Shown here one piece after another: positions 9,669 through 16,470 of a stretch of DNA of 22,797 bases. How positions within the stretch are numbered: the stretch's first letter is position 1; every line of letters begins with the position of its first letter. Below the pieces are notes generated by a model. It had not been told where the DNA came from. It ran no database searches and was given only the letters and a program-made list of their open reading frames with translations. The position numbers and the translations under genes were made by a program. The stretch lies in the NCBI GenBank assembly GCA_946480245.1, contig CAMLIZ010000065.1:1-22797 (forward strand). The letters are read 5' to 3'. The DNA comes from an uncultured Pseudomonadota bacterium. GTDB taxonomy: Bacteria; Pseudomonadota; Gammaproteobacteria; Burkholderiales; Burkholderiaceae.

Positions 9669-10782
9669 CTGCAATCACCTTCAGCCGGTGCTCGAAACGT
9701 GCCAGCACCTGATCCCAGCGCGCCCGTGAGGCGGCCTGCGCCGCTTCGATGCCCATCGCGCGCCGTGCCATGGCGTCGCCGGCCAGCGCCAGCACGGCGT
9801 CGACGAAGCCCGCACTGTCGCCGGGCGGCACCAGCAGGCCGCTGGCTTGATGCTCCACATGCTCGGCCGCCGCCGCGGCGCGGAAAGCCACCGGCGGCAA
9901 GCCGCTGGCCATTGCCTCCAGCACCACGTTGCCGAAGGTCTCGGACAGGCTGGGAAACGCAAACAGGTCGGCCGACGCATAGCAGGCGGCCAGCGCCTCG
10001 CCGCACAGCATGCCGACAAAGCGCGCCTGCGGATGCGCAGCCTGCAGCGCCCGGCGCGCCGGCCCGTCGCCCACCAGCACGAGGTGCACGTCGCCGCGCT
10101 CGCGCCGCAGCCGCTCGAATGCGGCCAGGGCCAGCGGCACATTCTTCTCGGCAGCCAGCCGGCCGACGTACAACAACACCGTGTCGCCGGGTGCCGCACC
10201 CCAGCTGTCGCGCAGTGCCTCGCTTCGACGCGACGGATGGAAGCGCGCGGTGTCCACGCCGCGCCCCACGACCACCAGGCGCGAGAAGCCCTGCCGGCCC
10301 AGCTCGCGATAGGCCTGCAAGGTGGGCACGAAGGTGCAGTCGGTCAGGTTGTGGAAGCGGCGCAGTGCGCCGAACACCAGCGGCGCGAACAGGCCCAGGC
10401 CGTAGTAGCGGCTGTACTGGTGGAAGTTGGTGCGAAAGTCGGAGCTGGTGGGCAAGCCGAGCGTGCGGGCGGCGCGCAGGCCGGCCCAGGCCAGCGGGCC
10501 GGGCGTGGCAATGTGCAGCACCTGCACTTGCCGCGCCGCGAGCCGCTGTCGCAGAGCGACCGGGCCCGCCAACCCGAAGCGCAGGTCCGGGTACATGGGG
10601 ATCGGGCTGCCGGCGGTGAGCCACTCATCGGCATCGTCGCGCGGCGCCTCACCGGCCTGGCGTGGGCGCACCAGGAACACCTGGTGTCCACGCTCGCGCA
10701 GATGCTGCACGGCACGCGCCACGGTCAGCGATACGCCGTTCACTTCCGGCGGGAAGGTTTCGGTGAGATAGGCGATTCGCAT
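9625..10782 (-). CDS. GT4-family glycosyltransferase (second), MgtA/mannosyltransferase-like
   Basis: 385 residues. The N-terminus MRIAYLTETFPPEVNGVSLT is typical of GT4 enzymes of the MgtA/PimB/SqdX type, and TNFHQYSRYYG (residues 118-128) recalls glycosyltransferases acting on membrane-lipid acceptors. The donor site is intact: GRLAAEKN (Arg208, Lys213) and the EX7E motif ETFGNVVLE (Glu281, Glu289). It is probably a glycolipid glycosyltransferase; donor and acceptor are not known. The ATG at 10782 is fixed by family N-terminus, because no clear Shine-Dalgarno is present and longer in-frame extensions run antisense-like through the upstream gene. It lies 56 bases after the AI-2E gene and overlaps the start of the PAP2 gene. 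Confidence 0.9.
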   Translation of the reverse strand: MRIAYLTETFPPEVNGVSLTVARAVQHLRERGHQVFLVRPRQAGEAPRDDADEWLTAGSPIPMYPDLRFGLAGPVALRQRLAARQVQVLHIATPGPLAWAGLRAARTLGLPTSSDFRTNFHQYSRYYGLGLFAPLVFGALRRFHNLTDCTFVPTLQAYRELGRQGFSRLVVVGRGVDTARFHPSRRSEALRDSWGAAPGDTVLLYVGRLAAEKNVPLALAAFERLRRERGDVHLVLVGDGPARRALQAAHPQARFVGMLCGEALAACYASADLFAFPSLSETFGNVVLEAMASGLPPVAFRAAAAAEHVEHQASGLLVPPGDSAGFVDAVLALAGDAMARRAMGIEAAQAASRARWDQVLARFEHRLKVIADAPRAQATAAAARA

Positions 10783-10838
10783 GGAGGGAGCGCGCGTGTT
10801 GCGCTGCCCTCGGACGGCAAGCCCCGTACCTGCCGCGC

Positions 10839-11945
10839 TCAGCGCACGCGTGGGCGCAGCAGTGCGCGCAGGCTGGGCAACTGCACGCCGCCCTCCAGGT
10901 ACAGGCGCAGCACGGCCAACCGCCGCACGCGGTGGCAGGTGGCGCGCAACCCCAGCAGCAACGGCACCGCCACGAAGGCCCCGGCGATGCCCCACAGCCA
11001 ACTCCACAGCAGCACCGACAGGAACACGAACACCGGGCTGATGCGCAGTCGGCTGCCCATCACGAAGGGGCTCAGGAAGTTGCCTTCGATGAAATGCAGC
11101 CCGAGGAAAACCGCGGCCGGCAGCAGCAGGCCCAGCCCCGCCCCGTACACGGCGCTGCCGGCCAGCACCAGCGCCACCGTGACCAGTGCGGGGCCGATGT
11201 AGGGCACGAAGGTGAGCACGGCCGTCACGCCGCTCCACAGCACGGCGTTGGGGAATCCGATGGCCGCCAGCGCCAACCCGGTGGCGGCACCGAGCAGCAG
11301 GCTCATCAAGCCCATCGTGGTGACGAACAGGCCGATCTCGCGCTGCGCCTGGCGCAGGCCGCCGAGCAGCAAGGCGCGGCTGCGCGGCCGCGAGAGGGCC
11401 TGCGCGGTGCGCACCACCAGCCAGTGTTCCGAGATCAGCAGGAAGTACAGCAGGAACACGGTGGCGGCAGCCGACACCGCGAACGACAGCGTGTGCCCGA
11501 GCACCTCGCGCGTGATCTGCAGGCCTTCCGAGGCCAGCCCGGCCGACAGCAGGTCACGCCGCGCCGCATCCGCTGCCGGCCCCGCCGGCTGCGCGCCGTG
11601 CGACGGCGGCGGCAGTGCGCTCCAGCCCACGCGCTGGACTTCGTCGAGCAAGCGCTGTGCGACGGCCGGCGCGCGCGCCCACATCGCCGCGGCCGGCGCC
11701 GCCAGCACCGAGGCGAGCAGCACCACCAGGGCCAGCACCGACAGGATCATCAACGCGGCGCCCACGAACTCGGGCACTCCGATGCGCCGCAACGCGCGAA
11801 CGGCGGGCGCCAGCACGAAGGCAAACACCACCGCCACCACCACGGGCAACAGCAGCGGCTTGGCCTGCTGCAACAGGAACAGCAGCGCCACGCCCAGCAC
11901 GCCGCGGCCCACCCAGCGCTCGGAGGAGATGCGGATCGTGTTCAC
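10839..11945 (-). CDS. AI-2E family membrane transporter
   Basis: 368 residues, about eight membrane segments, matching the AI-2E (PerM/TqsA) permease family. Seen: an N-terminal hydrophobic pair (LLFLLQQAKPLLLPVVVAVV, then VGAALMILSVLALVVLLAS), a soluble middle at about 85-150, and the conserved C-terminal half with IGFPNAVLWSGVTAVL, FVPYIGP and LLWSWLWGIAGAFVAVPLLL. Members export small molecules or act as Na+/Li+-proton antiporters. The substrate is unknown, and a link to autoinducer-2 should not be assumed. The start is a GTG at 11943-11945 with no strong Shine-Dalgarno. It leads the leftward unit with the GT4 and PAP2 genes and diverges from the creatininase-like gene across 114 bases. 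Confidence 0.9.
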   Translation of the reverse strand: MNTIRISSERWVGRGVLGVALLFLLQQAKPLLLPVVVAVVFAFVLAPAVRALRRIGVPEFVGAALMILSVLALVVLLASVLAAPAAAMWARAPAVAQRLLDEVQRVGWSALPPPSHGAQPAGPAADAARRDLLSAGLASEGLQITREVLGHTLSFAVSAAATVFLLYFLLISEHWLVVRTAQALSRPRSRALLLGGLRQAQREIGLFVTTMGLMSLLLGAATGLALAAIGFPNAVLWSGVTAVLTFVPYIGPALVTVALVLAGSAVYGAGLGLLLPAAVFLGLHFIEGNFLSPFVMGSRLRISPVFVFLSVLLWSWLWGIAGAFVAVPLLLGLRATCHRVRRLAVLRLYLEGGVQLPSLRALLRPRVR

Positions 11946-12044
11946 AGCACCATCGTCAGCACATCAGACCATTGAGCACCGCAGCCAACACCAGCAGGTG
12001 CGCTGTAAGCGATCGTCGTGCCCGGGGGTGGCGCGCGGCGCCTG

Positions 12045-12057
12045 GGGGAAAATCCCC
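12045..12057 (+). promoter_or_regulatory. Short hairpin that overlaps the Shine-Dalgarno of the creatininase-like gene
   Basis: GGGGA and TCCCC form a 5-bp perfect stem around AAA immediately before the ATG at 12060, with the G-rich arm being the only Shine-Dalgarno candidate. If it forms, it would hide the ribosome-binding site. A 3-base loop makes it only marginally stable. Confidence 0.25.
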
Positions 12058-12059
12058 GG

Positions 12060-12881
12060 ATGCCCTCGCTCCCACCGCTCCGCCGCCTGCTGCTCGCCGC
12101 CGCCGCGGTGCTCGCCGCGCTCGCGCCAGCCGCCGCGCACGCCGCCAGCGTGTACATCGAGCAACTCACCTGGACGGAGCTGCGCGACCGGCTGGCCGCC
12201 GGTGCCACCACCGTGCTGGTGCCAATCGGCGGCACCGAGCAGAGCGGGCCGCAGATCGCACTGGGCAAGCACAACGTGCGCGCACAGGTGCTGGCCGGGC
12301 AGATCGCCGAGCGCCTGGGCAACGCGGTGGTGGCCCCGGTCATCGCCTACGTGCCCGAGGGCGCCATCCACCCGCCGCAGGCCCACATGCGCTTCACCGG
12401 CACCATCTCCATCCCCGAGTCCACCTTCGAATCACTGCTGGAGGCCACGGCCCGCAGCTTCAAGCAGCACGGCTTTCGAGACGTGGTGTTCCTGGGCGAC
12501 CATGGTGGCTACCAGAAGAACGAGGAGCGCGTGGCCGCCCGGCTCGACCACGAATGGGCGCGCGACCCATCGTGCCGTGTGCACGCTTTGGCCGAGTACT
12601 ACCGCATCACCCAGACGGCCTATGTCGACGCGTTGAAGGCGCGCGGCGTTAGCAGCCGGGAGATCGGCACACACGCCGGGCTGGCCGACACCGCGCTGAC
12701 GTTGGCGGTCGACCCGTCGCTGGTGCGGCCGGATCGCTATGCCGAGGCCGCGCAGGCGGGCGCCCGCGACGGCGTGCACGGCGACCCCCGACGCGCCACC
12801 GTGGAGCTGGGTCAAGTCGGCACCCGGCTGATCGTGGAATCATCGGTGGCAGCGATCCGCGACGCGCTGCGTTCGCGCTGA
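12060..12881 (+). CDS. Exported creatininase-like protein with altered metal ligands
   Basis: 273 residues. A Sec signal peptide (RRLLLAAAAVLAALAPAAAHA) is followed by a creatininase-family domain. Creatininases are binuclear-metal amidohydrolases; relatives open cyclic amides or trim peptides, as MftE does. The first metal motif, normally EQHGPHLPL..D, reads EQSGPQIALGKHN. The glutamate is kept, the His is Ser, and the Asp position is His. The second motif, usually NGHGGN, reads GDHGGY. FTGTISIPESTFESLLEATARSF-type text matches the family around the substrate pocket. So metal binding may differ from textbook enzymes; the altered set may be normal for a subfamily. The ATG at 12060 gives the signal peptide. 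It is 32 bases upstream of the beta-propeller gene and heads a three-gene unit. Confidence 0.82.
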   Translation: MPSLPPLRRLLLAAAAVLAALAPAAAHAASVYIEQLTWTELRDRLAAGATTVLVPIGGTEQSGPQIALGKHNVRAQVLAGQIAERLGNAVVAPVIAYVPEGAIHPPQAHMRFTGTISIPESTFESLLEATARSFKQHGFRDVVFLGDHGGYQKNEERVAARLDHEWARDPSCRVHALAEYYRITQTAYVDALKARGVSSREIGTHAGLADTALTLAVDPSLVRPDRYAEAAQAGARDGVHGDPRRATVELGQVGTRLIVESSVAAIRDALRSR

Positions 12882-12913
12882 CACCTCTTTCGACTCAGGA
12901 TCCCCTCCCCACC

Positions 12914-14188
12914 ATGCGCAAGAAGTTCCGATTCACCCTGACCCTCGCCGCGCTGGCGACCGCCGGCTTGCTGCTCGGCGCCGCCGGCGGCCCGACGCCT
13001 GCCGCCGCACCGGGCGCCCTGCCGGCGGGCAAGGCCGCCGGGATCGCCACGGTGCCCGGCATGCCGCCTGTGGTCGACCCGAGCAACCTCTACAGCGAAA
13101 TCGGCGCCGGCCATCTCAGTGCCGCGGTGCAGGGCGACCTGGAGCGCGTGTATGTGCCCAACCTGCGCTCGAACGACGTCTACGTGATCGACCCGGCCAC
13201 GCTGAAGGTCGTGGACCGCTTCAAGGTCGGCCGTGGGCCGCAGCACGTGGTGCCGTCGTGGGATCTGCGCACCTTGTGGGTGGCCAACAACGCCGAGCGC
13301 CACGCAGACGGCAGCCTGACACCGATCGACCCCCGCACCGGCAAGCCCGGTGCCGCCGTGGCGGTGGACGACCCGTACAACATGTACTTCACGCCCGACG
13401 GCAAGTCGGCGATCGTGGTGGCCGAGGCCATGCACCGCCTCGACTTCCGCGATCCGAAGAGCATGCAGTTGCAGTACTCGATCGATGCGCCCAAGTGCGG
13501 CGGCATCAATCACGCCGAGTTCTCCATCGACGGCCGCTACGCGCTGTTCACCTGCGAGTTCGACGGCAGCCTGGCCAAGGTGGATCTCGTGAACCGCCAA
13601 GTCACGGGCTACCTGAAACTGAAGATGCCGCGCACGCGCTTCAAGGACGCTGCGGTGCAGCCGGCCGATGCGCCGGCCAGCGAGATCTGCACGTCCACCA
13701 AGGGCATGCCGCAGGACATCCGCGTGTCGCCCGACGGCAAGCGCTTCTACGTGGCCGACATGGAGGCCGACGGCGTGCACATCGTCGACGGCGATTCCTT
13801 CGTGGAGACCGGCTTCATCGCCACCGGAGTGGCCTCGCACGGGCTGTACCCCAGCCGCGACGGCAAGCGGCTGTACGTGGCCAACCGCGGCTCGCACAAG
13901 ATCCACGGCCCGCGCCACGGCCCGGGCAGCGTGACCGTGATCGACTTCGCCAGCGACCAGATCGTGGCCAAGTGGCCGGTGCCGGGCGGCGGCAGCCCCG
14001 ACATGGGCAACGTGAGCGCCGACGGCAAGTGGCTGTGGCTGTCGGGCCGCTTCGACGACGTGGTGTACCGCTTCGACACCACCACCGGCGCGGTCAGCAC
14101 TGTCAAGGTGGGCCAGGAGCCGCATGGCCTCACGGTGTGGCCGCAACCCGGCCGCTACTCGCTGGGCCACACCGGCAACCTGCGCTGA
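12914..14188 (+). CDS. Exported YncE-type beta-propeller protein
   Basis: 424 residues. The N-terminus (RKKFRFTLTLAALATAGLLLGAAGG) is a signal peptide, so the protein acts in the periplasm or outside. The rest is a seven-bladed beta-propeller of the YncE/YVTN/cytochrome-d1-like type. Repeated strand pairs are visible, such as ERVYVPNLRSNDVYVIDPAT, then GKRFYVADMEADGVHIVDG, then GKRLYVANRGSHKI, then DGKWLWLSGRFDDVVYRFD. No CxxCH haem motif and no typical PQQ-dehydrogenase tryptophan-docking motif is seen, so it is probably a binding or lactonase-like scaffold, not a redox enzyme. The reaction is unknown. A weak Shine-Dalgarno (AGGA, rather far) precedes the ATG. Its stop is 5 bases before the GTG of the fusion gene, indicating coupling. 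Confidence 0.85.
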   Translation: MRKKFRFTLTLAALATAGLLLGAAGGPTPAAAPGALPAGKAAGIATVPGMPPVVDPSNLYSEIGAGHLSAAVQGDLERVYVPNLRSNDVYVIDPATLKVVDRFKVGRGPQHVVPSWDLRTLWVANNAERHADGSLTPIDPRTGKPGAAVAVDDPYNMYFTPDGKSAIVVAEAMHRLDFRDPKSMQLQYSIDAPKCGGINHAEFSIDGRYALFTCEFDGSLAKVDLVNRQVTGYLKLKMPRTRFKDAAVQPADAPASEICTSTKGMPQDIRVSPDGKRFYVADMEADGVHIVDGDSFVETGFIATGVASHGLYPSRDGKRLYVANRGSHKIHGPRHGPGSVTVIDFASDQIVAKWPVPGGGSPDMGNVSADGKWLWLSGRFDDVVYRFDTTTGAVSTVKVGQEPHGLTVWPQPGRYSLGHTGNLR

Positions 14189-14193
14189 GCCCG

Positions 14194-16464
14194 GTGGCGG
14201 CCACGCCCGACACCGCCGAGCCTCGGCACGTTCACTTCCTGCTGCTGGGCGGCGGCCTGGCCAGCGCCACCGCCGCCGAGACGCTGCGCGCCGAAGGCGC
14301 CGAGGGCCTCATCGCGCTGGTGTGCGCGGAGCCGCACGCGCCCTATCACCGGCCGCCGCTGTCCGCACGCCTGCTGCTGGCGGAGACCGAGCGCGACCCG
14401 CCGCCGGTGCTGGCCGAGGCCTACTACCGCGAACACGACGTCGAGTTGCTGCTCGGCACCCGCGCCACGGCCGTCGACACCGAGCGCCGGCACGTCCACA
14501 CCGACCACGCCGGCACCCTGCACTACGACAAGCTGCTGGTCGCCACCGGTGCGCGTCCGCTGCAGCTGGACTTGCCCGGCGCCCAGCTCCCCGGCATCCA
14601 CACGCTGCGCACCCTCGAGGACAGCCACGCCATCCGCGCTGCGGCCCAGCGCGGGCGCCATGCGGTGGTGATCGGCAGCGGCTTCATCGGCATGGAGGTG
14701 AGCTCGGCGCTGGCGCAGCGCGGCGTGCACGTGACGCTGCTGGCCAAGGAGACCTTGCTGTTCGACCGCCTGCAGGACGCCGAACTGAGCAGCTTCTTCG
14801 CCTCGATGTACGCCGGCCACGGCGTGCAGCTGGTGCACGACCAGCCGGCGGCGTTCGAGGGCAGCAAGCGCGTGAGCAGTGTGCGCACCCGCGGCGGCCG
14901 AACGCTGCGTTGCGACTTCGTGGTGCTGGGCGTCGGCGTGGCGCCGGAGACGGCGTTTCTGCAAGGCAGCGGCATCGAGCTGGACGATGGCGTGCTGGTG
15001 GACCGCCGCCTGCAAAGCAACAACGCCCACGTGTTCGCCGCTGGCGACGTGGCGCGCTTCTTCGACCCGGTGTTCAACCAGCGCCGCCGCGTGGAGCACT
15101 GGGATAACGCCATCAAGCAGGGCCGGCTGGCGGCGCGCAACATGCTGGGCGCCGGGCTGCCGTACGACGAGGTGTCGTCTTACTTCTGCGACCTGTTCGA
15201 CCTGAGCTTCCAGTTCATCGGCGAGCCGCACGGCGCGCCACAGCGCGCGCGCATCGGCAGCCTGGCCGACCGCTCGTGCGCCCTGCTCTACCTGCGCGAG
15301 GAGGTGCCGCGCGCGCTGTTCACCACCGGACGTCCGGCGCGCGAGACGCATGCCATCCAGTCGCTGATTCGCTATCGCACCAATGTGGCCGACCTGCGTG
15401 CGCAGATGACGGAGCCGGGCTTCACGCTGCAGCGCATACCGCAGCAGACGGTGCTGATCCTGCAGGGCGGCGGCGCGATGGGTGCGTTCGAAAGCGGCGT
15501 GGTGCAGGCGATGGAGCAGCGCGGCCTGTACCCGGACATCGTGGCCGGCGTGTCGATCGGTGCGCTCAACGGCGCCATCGTGGCCTCGCACCCGCGCCAT
15601 GCCGCCGAGGCGCTGCGCGCGTTCTGGTCCGATCTGGCGGTGGACACGCTGGCGCTGCCCGGCGAGCCGGCGCGGCAGCTGGCGGCCGCCTCCCAGATCC
15701 TGCTGTGGGGCGTGCCCAGCTTCTTCCGCCCACGCTGGGCGGCACTGCCGCTGCAGCCGGTGCCGATGTGGACCTCGTTCTACGACCCCACGCCCGTCAA
15801 GGCGCTGCTGCGCAAGCACGTGGATTTCGAAGCGCTGAAGCACAGCCCCGTGCGCCTGCTGGTGAGCGCGGTCAACGTGGAGACGGCGGCGCTGGAGGTC
15901 TTCGACAGCTACGTGCAGACGCTGACACCCGAGCACCTGCTGGCCAGCGGCAGCCTGCCACCCGGCTTCCCGTGGACCACGATTGCCGGCAAACACTACT
16001 GGGACGGTGGCATCGTGAGCAACTCGCCGCTGGAGCAGGTGGTCGAGCGCTGCGGCGCCTCGGGCAAGCACGCGATCGTGGTAGACCTGTTCGCCAACAG
16101 CCGGCCGCTGCCCGCCAACATGATGGAAGTGCTGAGCCGCCGCGACGAGATCGTGTATGCCGAGCGCGTGCGGCGCGACGGCGCGGCGCAGCTGCTGCTG
16201 GGCGACTTCCGCAAGCTGGTGCTCGATGCGGTGGACGCGATGCCGCCGGCCGCCGCCGAGCAATTCAAGCAGCGGCCGCGCTACATCCAGCTGATGGGCG
16301 ACGACGCCGCAATGACGGTGACGCGCATCGTGCGCGAGGGCGCCGAGCGCGAACCCGCCTCGCGCGACTACGACTTCTCCCGGCCGTCCATCGAACAGCA
16401 GCAGCTCGACGGACACGCCGCGGCGCTGCGCGTGCTGGGCCCCGGCAAGGCGCCAGGCGGCTGA
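14194..16464 (+). CDS. Fusion of FAD/NAD(P)H oxidoreductase with patatin-like phospholipase
   Basis: 756 residues without signal peptide. Residues 1-400 form an AIF/ferredoxin-reductase-like flavoenzyme: FAD Rossmann motif LLGGGLASATAAE (glycines from 19), a short ATGARPL, NAD(P)-binding VIGSGFIGMEVSSAL (from Gly161), and FAD-binding FAAGDVARF (Asp285), then HWDNAIKQGRLAARNM and a C-terminal module. From about 418 a complete patatin begins: oxyanion loop LQGGGAMGAFESG (from Gly425), nucleophile elbow GVSIGALNG (Ser454) and catalytic Asp in WDGGIVSN (Asp604), then a DUF3734-like tail (YDFSRPSIEQQQLDG). Patatins hydrolyse acyl lipids. The start is a GTG, the first sensible one after the preceding stop; no Shine-Dalgarno is visible. 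Met405 (15406) could be an internal start for a free patatin. Redox control of lipid hydrolysis is inference. Confidence 0.88.
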   Translation: MAATPDTAEPRHVHFLLLGGGLASATAAETLRAEGAEGLIALVCAEPHAPYHRPPLSARLLLAETERDPPPVLAEAYYREHDVELLLGTRATAVDTERRHVHTDHAGTLHYDKLLVATGARPLQLDLPGAQLPGIHTLRTLEDSHAIRAAAQRGRHAVVIGSGFIGMEVSSALAQRGVHVTLLAKETLLFDRLQDAELSSFFASMYAGHGVQLVHDQPAAFEGSKRVSSVRTRGGRTLRCDFVVLGVGVAPETAFLQGSGIELDDGVLVDRRLQSNNAHVFAAGDVARFFDPVFNQRRRVEHWDNAIKQGRLAARNMLGAGLPYDEVSSYFCDLFDLSFQFIGEPHGAPQRARIGSLADRSCALLYLREEVPRALFTTGRPARETHAIQSLIRYRTNVADLRAQMTEPGFTLQRIPQQTVLILQGGGAMGAFESGVVQAMEQRGLYPDIVAGVSIGALNGAIVASHPRHAAEALRAFWSDLAVDTLALPGEPARQLAAASQILLWGVPSFFRPRWAALPLQPVPMWTSFYDPTPVKALLRKHVDFEALKHSPVRLLVSAVNVETAALEVFDSYVQTLTPEHLLASGSLPPGFPWTTIAGKHYWDGGIVSNSPLEQVVERCGASGKHAIVVDLFANSRPLPANMMEVLSRRDEIVYAERVRRDGAAQLLLGDFRKLVLDAVDAMPPAAAEQFKQRPRYIQLMGDDAAMTVTRIVREGAEREPASRDYDFSRPSIEQQQLDGHAAALRVLGPGKAPGG

Positions 16465-16470
16465 ACGCCG

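Noticed and set aside
10783..11238. Longer N-terminus for the second GT4 protein
   Set aside because: Lies inside the AI-2E gene in another frame; MRIAYLTETF at 10782 is the family N-terminus.
12812..14170. 452-codon open frame antisense to the beta-propeller gene
   Set aside because: Same shadow pattern (His/Val/Ala-rich); the plus-strand protein has a signal peptide and propeller repeats.
13258..14193. In-frame upstream extension of the fusion protein (over 300 residues)
   Set aside because: It overlaps the beta-propeller gene in another frame and is Arg/His/Gln-rich low-complexity; the FAD motif starts shortly after the GTG at 14194.
14155..16416. 753-codon open frame antisense to the FAD-patatin fusion gene
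   Set aside because: Gln/His/Val/Ala-rich composition with no motif; it mirrors the codon bias of the real plus-strand gene.
12060..16464. Mycofactocin- or PQQ-type cofactor locus
   Set aside because: A creatininase-like protein and a beta-propeller alone are not enough; no precursor peptide, radical-SAM maturase or quinoprotein dehydrogenase is near.
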